From: Luteibacter aegosomaticola
GTDB lineage: Bacteria; Pseudomonadota; Gammaproteobacteria; Xanthomonadales; Rhodanobacteraceae
Assembly (NCBI RefSeq): GCF_023078475.1
Contig: NZ_CP095741.1
Coordinates: 3,224,001-3,288,000 of the forward strand
DNA length: 64,000 nucleotides
Direction: 5' to 3'
In this document: positions 56,871 through 64,000 of the stretch, piece after piece
Layout of the letters: each line of letters opens with the position of its first letter
How positions within the stretch are numbered: position 1 is the stretch's first letter
The notes under the pieces: model-generated
What the model saw: only the letters and a program-made list of their open reading frames with translations
Told to the model about the DNA's origin: nothing
The model's database searches: none
Translations under genes and position numbers: made by a program

Positions 56871-57578
56871 ATGATCGAGTTCGGACACGGCACGCACACC
56901 GGCCTCCGCCGGCAGCGCAACGAGGATTCTTACTACGCGGATGCCAGCCTGGGCCTGTTCCTGGTCGTCGATGGCATGGGTGGCCATCAGCATGGCGAGG
57001 TGGCCTCGGCCATGGCCCGCGATGGCGTGGTGGCGCAGGTCACCGCCGGCCAATCGCTGGTCGATGCGATCCAGCGGGTGAACGAGGCGCTGATCGCACG
57101 CTCCCGCGGCCTGCGCGATGCTCGCCCCATGGGCACCACGATCGCCGCGATCCGCGTGGCGGGCCGAACGTACGAAGCGGCATGGGTCGGCGATAGCCGG
57201 ATCTACCGCTGGGCGGATGGCACCCTTGAGCGCCTTTCGCACGATCACTCGATCGTGGAAGCACTCGTGGAGGCCGGCGAATTGACCGAGGCGCAGGCGC
57301 AAAGCCATCCGCAGCGCAGCGTGCTCACCCAGGCGCTGGGCATCACCCTGCCGGAGCAGCTTCATATCGGCCTGGCTCGTGGCGAGCTCACCCCGGGCGC
57401 CCGGCTTTTGCTGTGCACCGACGGGCTGACCGATGACGTGGCTGACGAACGGATCGGCGAGATCGTGGCGCGCGCGGATATCGCTGCGCAGGAAGCCGTG
57501 GATCACCTCATTCTTGAGGCTCTGGCGGGTGCGGGGCGGGATAACGTGACGGCTATTTTGGTGCGTGTCGCGGGGTGA
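56871..57578 (+). CDS. PP2C-family serine/threonine phosphatase
   Basis: From the ATG at 56871 (AAGG upstream) the protein has 235 residues. All PP2C metal and motif blocks are present: RRQRNEDSYYAD, LVVDGMGGHQHGEVAS, GTTIAAI, WVGDSRIYRW, LLCTDGLTDDV and GRDNVTAILV. No membrane segment or extra domain is seen. In many bacteria such enzymes oppose Hanks-type kinases or control type VI secretion; no kinase gene is visible in this window. The stop overlaps the second REP copy. Confidence 0.95.
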   Translation: MIEFGHGTHTGLRRQRNEDSYYADASLGLFLVVDGMGGHQHGEVASAMARDGVVAQVTAGQSLVDAIQRVNEALIARSRGLRDARPMGTTIAAIRVAGRTYEAAWVGDSRIYRWADGTLERLSHDHSIVEALVEAGELTEAQAQSHPQRSVLTQALGITLPEQLHIGLARGELTPGARLLLCTDGLTDDVADERIGEIVARADIAAQEAVDHLILEALAGAGRDNVTAILVRVAG

Positions 57579-57602
57579 ATCGCGCGCAAGCGCGCTCCTA
57601 CA
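57577..57602 (-). repeat. REP-like palindromic element, copy 2 (inverted)
   Basis: Read on the minus strand the element is TGTAGGAGCGCGCTTGCGCG then CGATTC, sharing 23 consecutive bases with the copy at 54336-54360. It begins at the stop codon of the PP2C gene and may end its transcript through the central stem. Confidence 0.85.
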
Positions 57603-57649
57603 GGAGCCGCGGGTCCGTTGAAGCCATACGGACCCGCGCGAGGACGCTG

Positions 57650-58375
57650 TTAGTGGATGGTTTCGCCTGACTCGAGCTTGCGCCAGATGCTCTGGCCGCC
57701 AGCGGCTTTATCGAGGGCGTCGAGGCGCTTGTCGTGCAGCGCCAGTTCGTCGTCGGAAGCGCGTACCACCACCGGCCTGCGGCTGATGACGATGTCACCG
57801 AGTACATCGCCCTTCGCATTTTCCGCGTTCGCATCGAACACGAAGTCCAGGCCGACCTGGCCTGACGTCATCGCGACATAGACATCCGCCAGCAGCTGCG
57901 CATCGAGCAGGCCGCCGTGCAGGTCACGATGCGTGTTGTCGACGCCGAGGCGTTTGCACAAGGCATCCAGGCTGTTGCGCTGGCCGGGATACATCGTGCG
58001 CGCCATCGCCAGCGTGTCGAGCACGGTAGCGTGGTCGGTAACCTTGCCGTACTCCGGCCCAAGGCGGGCGAGTTCGGCATTGATGAAGCCCACGTCGAAC
58101 GCCGCGTTGTGGATGATCAGCTCGGCGCCCTTGATGTAGGCGAGGAACTCTTCCACCTTGTCGCGGAAGAACGGCTTGTCGAGCAGGAACTCATCCTGGA
58201 TACCCGTGACCTCGCGAGCGCCCTCGTCGATGGCGCGCTCCGGGTTGAGGTAGGTATGGAAGTGGTTGCCACTGGGGCGGCGGCCGATCAGTTCCACCGC
58301 ACCGATTTCAATCAGGCGATGGCCAAGATGCGCTTCAAGGCCCGTGGTTTCGGTATCGAGGACGATCTGCCTCAT
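57650..58375 (-). CDS. dnaQ: DNA polymerase III subunit epsilon (3'-5' exonuclease)
   Basis: DnaQ proof-reads replication errors. The 241-residue protein shows Exo [10 protein letters not shown], Exo [13 protein letters not shown] and Exo [21 protein letters not shown], with the catalytic D-E-D-H-D set. The C-terminal region that binds the alpha subunit is present. The ATG overlaps the rnhA stop by 4 bp, the common rnhA-dnaQ arrangement, though here both lie on the same strand. Confidence 0.97.
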   Translation of the reverse strand: MRQIVLDTETTGLEAHLGHRLIEIGAVELIGRRPSGNHFHTYLNPERAIDEGAREVTGIQDEFLLDKPFFRDKVEEFLAYIKGAELIIHNAAFDVGFINAELARLGPEYGKVTDHATVLDTLAMARTMYPGQRNSLDALCKRLGVDNTHRDLHGGLLDAQLLADVYVAMTSGQVGLDFVFDANAENAKGDVLGDIVISRRPVVVRASDDELALHDKRLDALDKAAGGQSIWRKLESGETIH

Positions 58376-58827
58376 GCCACCTTCCCCTTCTCCTTGAACA
58401 CGATGGCCTGGTCACGCGCGGCGACGTCCACACGCTCGTTTTCCTCGTGGCCGTTGTGGCCCTTCACCCATTCCCACGTCACGGTATGAACCTGCGCGGC
58501 GGTATCAAGACGAACCCAGAGATCCTGGTTCTTCACCGGCTTCTTGTCGGCGGTCATCCAGCCATTGCGACGCCACTTGGGTACCCACTCCTGGAGGCCC
58601 TGCATGACGTACTTGGAGTCGGTCATGAGGTGCACCTTACACGGGCGCGTCAGCGCTTCGAGCGCCGAGATCGCACCCATCAGCTCCATGCGGTTGTTGG
58701 TGGTATCGGCTTCGCCGCCCGAAAGCATCTTCTCGATGCCCTTGGTACGCAGGAGGGCGGCCCAGCCGCCGGGGCCGGGGTTACCCAGGCAGGCGCCGTC
58801 GGTAAACGCTTCAACAAGATCAGTCAT
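58372..58827 (-). CDS. rnhA: ribonuclease HI
   Basis: RNase HI removes RNA from RNA-DNA hybrids. The ATG at 58827 gives 151 residues; an ATG four codons upstream at 58839 would overlap the methyltransferase gene by 4 bp. Catalytic residues lie in [38 protein letters not shown] and [16 protein letters not shown]. It is coupled to dnaQ. Confidence 0.97.
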   Translation of the reverse strand: MTDLVEAFTDGACLGNPGPGGWAALLRTKGIEKMLSGGEADTTNNRMELMGAISALEALTRPCKVHLMTDSKYVMQGLQEWVPKWRRNGWMTADKKPVKNQDLWVRLDTAAQVHTVTWEWVKGHNGHEENERVDVAARDQAIVFKEKGKVA

Positions 58828-58835
58828 GGAGCTCT

Positions 58836-59528
58836 TCAACGAATGTGTTCACGGGCGTGGCGGCGCGCGCCGGAGGCGAACGTGCCGGGCACGGGTGCGG
58901 GCACCTCGGCCACGCGGGGCCGCAAGGGTACAGCCGCCGGGCGTTTTTTGCGCGCCACGAGGAGGTAACCGCCGCCGATGAGCGATTCGCCCATGGTGGC
59001 GCCACCGGCGCGCGGCCAGGCGCTGCCCAGCCGGCGCGGCATCGATAGTTCGAAATCGTCGCGGACCAGGCGCTGGCTCCACCACCACGGCCAGGTCAGG
59101 CGCGGGCGGGTGCCACGGGATTGCCGCGCCACCCAGGGCGACCACAAGCCAAGGGGATGGATGCCGGTAATGGCGATCATGCCGCCGGGCTCGAGGACCC
59201 GGATGGCCTCGTCAAGCAGGTTGTCCTGGCGGGCGGTCGTTTCCAGCGCATGGCGCAGCAAGACCACCCCGAAGGCCTCATCGGTGAAAGGCAGCGGCTC
59301 GAGGCCGCTCCCCAGCACATCCCCCTCCAGACGGGCTCCGGTGACGCGTACCGTCGCCCAGTGGCCCAGGAGCGGAATCGCCGGCGCCTCGGCGCCCAGT
59401 GCGGCCGTCAGGTGCAAACCATGGTCGCCCGTGCAGCGGTTGAGCAAGGGGGCGAGCACACGGTTTTCGTCCGCAATCAGCTTGCGGAGGTGGGGCGTCG
59501 CATAGATGTCGGAGACGAGGCCAGCCAT
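58836..59528 (-). CDS. SAM-dependent methyltransferase (YafS-like position)
   Basis: The 230-residue protein has a methyltransferase type-11 core: motif I is degenerate ([18 protein letters not shown]), but [20 protein letters not shown] and [14 protein letters not shown] are typical. It sits between gloB and rnhA-dnaQ, exactly where E. coli has yafS. The C-terminal 30 residues are proline/arginine-rich and variable. Substrate unknown. Confidence 0.85.
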   Translation of the reverse strand: MAGLVSDIYATPHLRKLIADENRVLAPLLNRCTGDHGLHLTAALGAEAPAIPLLGHWATVRVTGARLEGDVLGSGLEPLPFTDEAFGVVLLRHALETTARQDNLLDEAIRVLEPGGMIAITGIHPLGLWSPWVARQSRGTRPRLTWPWWWSQRLVRDDFELSMPRRLGSAWPRAGGATMGESLIGGGYLLVARKKRPAAVPLRPRVAEVPAPVPGTFASGARRHAREHIR

Positions 59529-59695
59529 GTGTGATCAGTGTAGTGAGGTTGAACCCCGGCCGCACGGGTTAACAACTCACTAACGAGCGGGAAATACCCG
59601 GCTGATATAGTCCGGCCGCCCCTGCCCCGCCTCCCGCGCGGGTGGCGGCCAAATCCTGGGTGTTCGCGCCCTATCGACGTCACGGAGTCCGCCCG

Positions 59696-60463
59696 ATGCA
59701 TTGGGTTCCCGTCGCGGCCTTGAGCGACAACTACATCTGGCTGGTCGCCGATGACGAGGGCAATGCTTTCGTCGTGGATCCCGGTGAAGCCGCCCCTGTC
59801 GAAGCTGCGCTGAAAGCGCGCGGCTGGACGCTGCGCGCGATCCTGCTCACGCACCACCACAACGACCACATCGGTGGCGTGTTCGACCTCGTGCGCGACC
59901 ACGATGTGGAGGTGTATGCGCCGCTCGATACGCGCATTCCTTATAAGACCCAGATCGTGGGTGATGGCGATACGGTCACCCTTGAGTCGCCCGAAGCCAC
60001 GTTCACGGTGCTGGACGTGCCCGGCCACACGAAGACGCACATCGCCTATGCCGGCGAAGGCTTCCTCTTCTGTGGCGACACGTTGTTCAGCGTGGGCTGC
60101 GGCCGTCTTTTCGAAGGCACCGCCGAGCAGATGCTCGCCGCGATGGACAAGTTCAGCCATCTGCCGCCGGAGACCCTGGTCTGCTGCGCGCACGAATACA
60201 CCGCGGCCAATATCCGTTTCGCGCTCAGCGTCGATCCGGACAACGGCCCGCTGCGCCGCCGTCAGGATGAGGTGGCGCGCCTGCGTGAGGAGGGGCGCCC
60301 CAGCGTGCCCAGCCACCTCGCCGATGAGCTCGCCACCAACCCCTTCCTGCGCGTAGACAGCGAGGCGATCGCCCGCTGGACCGAGGCCCACGGCAAGGAA
60401 CACGCCACGCGGGTGGAACGCTTTGCAGCGCTCCGCTCGGCCAAGGACACCTTCGCCGCATGA
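59696..60463 (+). CDS. gloB: hydroxyacylglutathione hydrolase (glyoxalase II)
   Basis: GloB hydrolyses S-D-lactoylglutathione in methylglyoxal detoxification. The ATG at 59696 (CGGAG upstream) gives 255 residues. The two-metal site is LTHHHNDHIGG (H53, H55, D57, H58), with the later VLDVPGHTKTHIAY and FCGDTLFSVGCGRLFEG. The C-terminal helical domain specific for glutathione thioesters is complete, with KEHATRVERF. It overlaps mltD (ATGA). Confidence 0.96.
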   Translation: MHWVPVAALSDNYIWLVADDEGNAFVVDPGEAAPVEAALKARGWTLRAILLTHHHNDHIGGVFDLVRDHDVEVYAPLDTRIPYKTQIVGDGDTVTLESPEATFTVLDVPGHTKTHIAYAGEGFLFCGDTLFSVGCGRLFEGTAEQMLAAMDKFSHLPPETLVCCAHEYTAANIRFALSVDPDNGPLRRRQDEVARLREEGRPSVPSHLADELATNPFLRVDSEAIARWTEAHGKEHATRVERFAALRSAKDTFAA

Positions 60464-61722
60464 ACGTATTGGTCCGACGGCTTTTGCCGACTCTTATGCC
60501 GTTGCTGCTTACCGCGTGCGCCGGAACGACGCCTCGTCCGTCCGCACCGATGGCCCCGCCGCCCGCACCGACCACCGTCGATACGGTGGAGAACGTGAAT
60601 ATGTCACCCAAGCTGGCGCGCCCCGCGCAGCCGGCGGATTTCTGGGGTGACATGCGCGACAGCTTCGCCATGCCGGGCTGCGAGGCCGATCCGCAGGTGA
60701 TGGCGTGGGCCCATACCTACACGCGCATGCCCAATCGTTTCGAGCAGCAGGTGAATGAAGTACTGCCGCTCATCGTGTACGCACACAAGTCGGCGATGAA
60801 GCACAGCGTCGCGGGTGAATTCGCCCTGCTGCCGTGGGTGGAAAGCCAGTACCGCCACGTGCCCGGCGTCAAAAACCGCCCGGCCGGCATGTGGCAGATC
60901 ATGCCGCAAACCGCACGCACGCTCGGCCTGCGCGTGGACAAGAATTACGACGAACGCCTGGACATCACCAAGTCCACCGAGTCGGTCATGTCGATGATGC
61001 GCCGTTATTACGACGATCTCGGCGACTGGCGCCTGGTGGATGTCGCCTACAACGCGGGCGAATTCGGGCTGAAGAAGACGATCGACAAGCACGGCGGCCC
61101 GACGGATGACGACGGCCTGCCCGATGTGCCGATGAAGGCGAATACCCGGGAACACCTGGTCAAGCTGATGGCCATGGCTTGCATCATCCGCGACCCGGCC
61201 CGCTTCAATGTCCAGTTACCGAAGCAGGATCGTGATGACGCCTTGCAGGTCGTGAAAGTGGATAGCCCGCAATCGCTTGCCCAGGCCGCGAAACAGTCGG
61301 GCTTGTCGATGAACGACCTGCGCGACTTCAATCCGGCCTTCCGCACGACGAAGGGCACGATCACCAACACCCTGCTGCTGCCGAAGTCAGCTGCGGACCA
61401 GTACAACCTCGGACCGGTCGATCCGGTCGCTGATGTGCCTGCCGCCGCCGATGACGTGGCGGACGCTGCGCCAGCGAAGGCAACCAAGGCATCGAAGAAG
61501 TCGAAATCGGTAGCCAAGGCCAGCACCACCAAGGGCAAGGCCAAAGCGGTAACGAAGGGCGACGATGCAAAGCTCATCGCCTACAAGGTGAATAACGGCG
61601 AATCGCTGTGGACCATCGCGCGCCGGCACCAGGTGAGCGTCGAGCAGATCATGAAGTGGAACGATCTCGACACCGCGGCGGTCAAGCCCGGCCAGGTACT
61701 CAAGCTCACCGCCTCGCGCTAA
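60460..61722 (+). CDS. mltD: membrane-bound lytic transglycosylase D
   Basis: MltD cleaves peptidoglycan glycan strands. The 420-residue protein has a lipoprotein signal (lipobox LTAC, C20), a proline-rich linker, the SLT domain with catalytic E128 (LPWVESQYRH, then AGMWQIMPQTARTLGL), one divergent LysM around 255-310 and a canonical C-terminal LysM (about 373-418, YKVNNGESLWTIARRHQV). An Ala/Lys-rich linker separates the LysM repeats. The order gloB-mltD follows E. coli in mirrored form. A 9-bp stem-loop lies 12 bp past the stop. Confidence 0.96.
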   Translation: MNVLVRRLLPTLMPLLLTACAGTTPRPSAPMAPPPAPTTVDTVENVNMSPKLARPAQPADFWGDMRDSFAMPGCEADPQVMAWAHTYTRMPNRFEQQVNEVLPLIVYAHKSAMKHSVAGEFALLPWVESQYRHVPGVKNRPAGMWQIMPQTARTLGLRVDKNYDERLDITKSTESVMSMMRRYYDDLGDWRLVDVAYNAGEFGLKKTIDKHGGPTDDDGLPDVPMKANTREHLVKLMAMACIIRDPARFNVQLPKQDRDDALQVVKVDSPQSLAQAAKQSGLSMNDLRDFNPAFRTTKGTITNTLLLPKSAADQYNLGPVDPVADVPAAADDVADAAPAKATKASKKSKSVAKASTTKGKAKAVTKGDDAKLIAYKVNNGESLWTIARRHQVSVEQIMKWNDLDTAAVKPGQVLKLTASR

Positions 61723-61734
61723 AGCAGCTGCTGT

Positions 61735-61759
61735 GTGCATCAGACTTGGGCTGATGCAC
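61735..61759 (+). terminator. stem-loop after mltD
   Basis: A 9-bp perfect stem (GTGCATCAG / CTGATGCAC, 61735-61743 and 61751-61759) with a 7-base loop follows the mltD stop. No T tract follows, so it may be a factor-dependent terminator or a 3' stabiliser; it separates mltD from the peptide gene downstream. Confidence 0.5.
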
Positions 61760-61885
61760 CACCCTCCTTCGCCTACGCGCCTTCATGGCGTGCGCCCACA
61801 TACGCATACGGCCAGCTCACGCATCCTTTCCTGGCGCTAGAGGACTTTCCCTCTGGTGCATAACCCTCAGAAAAGGAGCAGAACC

Positions 61886-62029
61886 ATGGGTCAGGACTTG
61901 CCGCGCTTTGTGCACTTCGAAGCCGAATCGTATGCCGTCGACTACCCGGCATCGGGCCAGGTGAAGCCAGCAACGCCGAAGGTGGAGCAGCTCACCGATG
62001 TGGAACTCAACGCCGTCACCGGTGACTGA
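61886..62029 (+). CDS. 47-residue RiPP-precursor-like peptide
   Basis: AAGGAG lies 6 bases before the ATG. The product is an acidic 47-residue peptide: MGQDLPRFVHFEAESYAVDY, then a Pro/Ser/Gly/Ala stretch, then VEQLTDVELNAVTGD. The last 13 residues match the E-L-x-x-V-x-G-(G/A) end of NHLP/bacteriocin-type leader peptides. Directly after GD comes the stop, so there is no classical core peptide. There is no cysteine; serines are at 15 and 23, threonines at 30, 37 and 45. It lies 53 bp upstream of a YcaO gene. I think it is the substrate or recognition peptide of that enzyme; an alternative is a regulatory or immunity peptide. Confidence 0.75.
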   Translation: MGQDLPRFVHFEAESYAVDYPASGQVKPATPKVEQLTDVELNAVTGD

Positions 62030-62035
62030 GTGACT

Positions 62036-62060
62036 GCAGGGGCGGCACGCCCGCCCCTGC
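62036..62060 (+). promoter_or_regulatory. strong stem-loop between the peptide and ycaO genes
   Basis: A perfect 10-bp G/C stem (GCAGGGGCGG / CCGCCCCTGC, 62036-62045 and 62051-62060) with a CACGC loop begins 7 bp after the peptide stop and ends 22 bp before the ycaO start, just ahead of its AAGGAAG ribosome binding site. It has no T tract. It would stabilise the peptide mRNA and lower YcaO output, the usual precursor-to-enzyme ratio in RiPP loci. Confidence 0.6.
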
Positions 62061-62082
62061 TTGCTCGCAAGGAAGCACGACC

Positions 62083-63261
62083 ATGATTCCGTTCGAACGG
62101 GACGTCCCCATCGCCGATGCGATGGCACGCGTCGCTGACACCATTCATCGCCATGGCCTGCACGCCGTCTCCGCCACCTTCGGCGACGCGCTATGCACGG
62201 TCGAGGTCGAATTGCGCCGCGCCGACGGCACGACCGTCGCGACGGGGCACGGCAAGGGCAACCCGACCACCGCGAGGGTCGGGGCCATGTTTGAAGCGCT
62301 GGAACACTACCTAAGCCTGTTCCATCCCGAGGCGTTCCGCTGCACCCCCATCCCCGTGGATGCCGTGTGCGAAGGCCTGGGAGAAGGGATCGATGCCCTG
62401 CTACGTGCACAGGCAGGGCGCGCCGTGGGGTGCCGCATGTATCGGCATCTTATCGATGGCACAGCGGCCTACATACCGCTTGCGTTGGCGCAACCGCGCT
62501 ACGTTCGCCAGGCACACCCGCGCGACACGTTCGATTACCACGGCCTGGAGCGCTATGCCTCCAACAGCGGTACGGCGATTGGCTCGACAGATGCCGAGGC
62601 CAGCTTGCACGCGATTAATGAATGCATCGAACGTGATGATGTCTCTCGCTGGCTCCATGCCCACTTCCACACCCTGAGCGATGCGCCGCTGCGTCTCGTT
62701 GCACGCGCGACATGCGATGCGGCCATGGAATACGCGTGGCGAGCTGCCGAAGCCGCTCTCGACGATGACATCATCCTGGTGGATGTCGGACGGCATGCGG
62801 GGACCACGAGCCGAATGGCGTTCTCGGCGCATTGGCCTCATGACGTGCATCTGTACGGCGCAGGAAGCTCGATGTGCCCCGCGCACGCGAGCGAGCGCGC
62901 ACTGGCGGAACTGGTGCAACAAGCGATTCGCTCAAAGGGCACGCCGCTCATGGACGCCTATGCGCAACAGGTGGTGGCGCGCGTGGAAGCCTGGCCCCGC
63001 CTTGCGCGCGCCTGCCGGGCAGACCTGCCGCTACGGCTACGTGATGCTGCTGTTATTCAGGTGGGCGCCGGGGAAAGGCTCGCCTGGCAAGCGCCTGCGG
63101 TCATGCTGCAACAGACGACGGCCGCACTGGCCGCCGAGGGCTACGCGCCTATGGCCTGCATGATCCCCACGGGTGGAGAGGTGTCGCTATGCAGCGTCAT
63201 CATCCCTGGGTTCTCACGTTACTACCTGGTGGGCAATGGCATCCCCGTGGCGCCCCACTAG
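62083..63261 (+). CDS. stand-alone YcaO-domain protein
   Basis: YcaO enzymes use ATP to activate a peptide backbone amide and form azoline, thioamide or amidine groups. The 392-residue protein carries the three ATP-site blocks: GKGNPTTARVGAMFEALEHY (57-76, with E71/E74), SNSGTAIGSTDAEASLHAIN then ECIERDD (160-186, E180/E183) and ASERALAELVQQAIR (269-283, E276/Q280). The C-terminus is GNGIPVAPH and lacks the PxPxP tail typical of azoline-forming cyclodehydratases. AAGGAAG precedes the ATG. No E1-like, TfuA or dehydrogenase gene is adjacent; the only partner seen is the 47-residue peptide. The chemistry cannot be predicted safely. Confidence 0.9.
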   Translation: MIPFERDVPIADAMARVADTIHRHGLHAVSATFGDALCTVEVELRRADGTTVATGHGKGNPTTARVGAMFEALEHYLSLFHPEAFRCTPIPVDAVCEGLGEGIDALLRAQAGRAVGCRMYRHLIDGTAAYIPLALAQPRYVRQAHPRDTFDYHGLERYASNSGTAIGSTDAEASLHAINECIERDDVSRWLHAHFHTLSDAPLRLVARATCDAAMEYAWRAAEAALDDDIILVDVGRHAGTTSRMAFSAHWPHDVHLYGAGSSMCPAHASERALAELVQQAIRSKGTPLMDAYAQQVVARVEAWPRLARACRADLPLRLRDAAVIQVGAGERLAWQAPAVMLQQTTAALAAEGYAPMACMIPTGGEVSLCSVIIPGFSRYYLVGNGIPVAPH

Positions 63262-63269
63262 GGCGCCAC
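63247..63269 (+). terminator. stem-loop spanning the ycaO stop codon
   Basis: A 9-bp perfect stem (GTGGCGCCC / GGGCGCCAC, 63247-63255 and 63261-63269) holds most of the TAG stop (63259-63261) in its loop. It lies between the convergent ycaO and fabV genes. No T tract follows. Confidence 0.55.
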
Positions 63270-63296
63270 GGATAACACCGCTTATCGTGGTACGGC

Positions 63297-64000
63297 TTAC
63301 AGCTGCACGACATCCCACTCTTGTACGTCGGGCGAGATGTCTTTGTCGTAATCCACGCCCTTGGCTTCGAAGCCAAAGAGCTTGATGAACTCGTGCTTGT
63401 AGCCGGCGTAGTCGGTCTCAGCGAACAGGTTCGCCGTGGTCACCTTCGGCCAGAGGGCCTTGCACTCGGCCTGCACATCGTCGCGCAGCTCCCAGTCGTC
63501 CAGACGCACGCGGCCTTCCGGATCGGTCTCGGCCGGCTTGCCATCGGTACGGTAGAGGCGATCGTGGAACAGACGGTTGATCTGCTCGATGCAGCCTTCG
63601 TGGAGGCCCTTGGCCTTCATGATCTTGAAGACCATGGAGACATAGAGCGGAATCACCGGAATGGCGGAGCTGGCCTGCGTCACGACCGACTTCAGCACGC
63701 CCACGTACGAGCGCAGGTGGAGACCCGCATGGCGTGCGCCCAGTTCGTGCGCCGTACGCTCAAGGTGCTCCTTGGCGAGGCCCAGGGTGCCACGACGGTA
63801 CATGGGCCACGTCGTCTCCGTGCCGATGTAGCTGTACGCGATGGTCGTGGCGTGGTCGGCGAGCACACCCGCCTTCGCCAGCGCGTCGATCCACAGCGCC
63901 CAATCCTCGCCACCCATGACGGTGACGGTGTCTTTCTTTTCCTGCTCGGTGGCGGGCTCGACCGTGGCTTCGACCACTTCGTTCTTGTTGGTGTCGACCG
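63297..64000 (-). CDS. fabV: trans-2-enoyl-ACP reductase FabV (N-terminal part beyond window)
   Basis: The minus-strand frame is open from the stop at 63297 to the end of the window, giving about 234 C-terminal residues of a roughly 400-residue protein. The FabV active site is present: the tyrosine and lysine of Y-x8-K in [21 protein letters not shown], a spacing longer than in FabI. Further conserved parts are [19 protein letters not shown] and the C-terminal [15 protein letters not shown]. FabV performs the last step of fatty acid elongation and is insensitive to triclosan. It is not linked to the fab cluster at 33-37 kb. Confidence 0.94.
   Translation of the reverse strand, partial: VDTNKNEVVEATVEPATEQEKKDTVTVMGGEDWALWIDALAKAGVLADHATTIAYSYIGTETTWPMYRRGTLGLAKEHLERTAHELGARHAGLHLRSYVGVLKSVVTQASSAIPVIPLYVSMVFKIMKAKGLHEGCIEQINRLFHDRLYRTDGKPAETDPEGRVRLDDWELRDDVQAECKALWPKVTTANLFAETDYAGYKHEFIKLFGFEAKGVDYDKDISPDVQEWDVVQL

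Noticed and set aside
61754..61840. 28-codon ORF just upstream of the RiPP-like peptide gene
   Set aside because: No ribosome binding site, starts within the stem-loop after mltD, and the composition (His/Pro/Thr/Arg) resembles no precursor.
62030..62083. Read-through of the peptide stop giving an 18-residue Ala/Arg/Pro extension
   Set aside because: The extension contains one Thr, no Cys or Ser, and is mostly the stem-loop sequence and the ycaO ribosome binding site, so it does not look like a core peptide.

Overview
The window looks like a piece of the chromosome of a GC-rich gammaproteobacterium of the order Lysobacterales (Xanthomonadales), most likely family Rhodanobacteraceae (Luteibacter/Dyella-like). 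This is an inference from the combination of a 14-gene nuo operon with xanthomonad-type subunits, pabB sitting between fabF and pabC, a KdkA-type Kdo kinase next to a GT9 heptosyltransferase, FabV as an enoyl-ACP reductase, and the overall codon bias. No rRNA operon, insertion sequence, prophage or CRISPR array was seen.

Layout. 1-11.7 kb is accessory: a partial AAA ATPase, a GlxA-type regulator with a cysteine hydrolase, membrane or secreted proteins of unknown role, a secreted S53 (sedolisin) peptidase with PKD and PPC domains, two convergent AraC/GyrI-like regulators, an M56 peptidase-BlaI pair with a clear operator, and a heptad-repeat coiled-coil membrane protein. 11.8-26.7 kb holds the initiator tRNA-fMet and a complete nuoA-N operon (NADH:quinone oxidoreductase, complex I), all on the minus strand. 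27-37.6 kb is the minus-strand fatty-acid/folate/replication block yceD-rpmF, fabD-fabG-acpP-fabF-pabB-pabC-mltG-tmk-holB, a PIG-L deacetylase and pilZ; plsX and fabH, which lie between rpmF and fabD in E. coli, are missing. 37.7-45 kb has maf, a GT39-like membrane glycosyltransferase, a moxR-DUF58-transglutaminase operon and a Slp lipoprotein. 45-48.2 kb is dnaX-ybaB-recR-hinT with the SRP RNA and tRNA-Ser(GGA). 48.3-53.9 kb holds an MBL hydrolase, kdkA, a heptosyltransferase, a DUF6165 gene, an NRAMP transporter and a methyltransferase. 54-57.6 kb is a small accessory patch, bounded by two inverted REP-like elements and containing tRNA-Ser(CGA), an MgtC/SapB protein, unknown ORFs and a PP2C phosphatase. 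57.6-61.7 kb is the conserved dnaQ-rnhA-methyltransferase / gloB-mltD cluster.

The most unusual locus is at 61.9-63.3 kb: a 47-codon peptide gene with a strong ribosome binding site, whose product ends in a motif typical of RiPP leader peptides (LTDVELNAVTGD), a stable stem-loop, and then a gene for a stand-alone YcaO-domain enzyme. No dehydrogenase, TfuA, E1-like partner or transporter is visible beside it, and the peptide has no cysteine and no residues after the leader-like motif. This two-gene unit is a candidate for an undescribed YcaO-dependent peptide modification system. It is followed by fabV, cut by the window end.

Most conserved genes are packed in operons with ATGA/TGATG/GTGA overlaps (nuoG/nuoF, nuoK/nuoJ, pabC/pabB, mltG/pabC, rnhA/dnaQ, ybaB/dnaX, mltD/gloB, DUF58/moxR), which indicates translational coupling.
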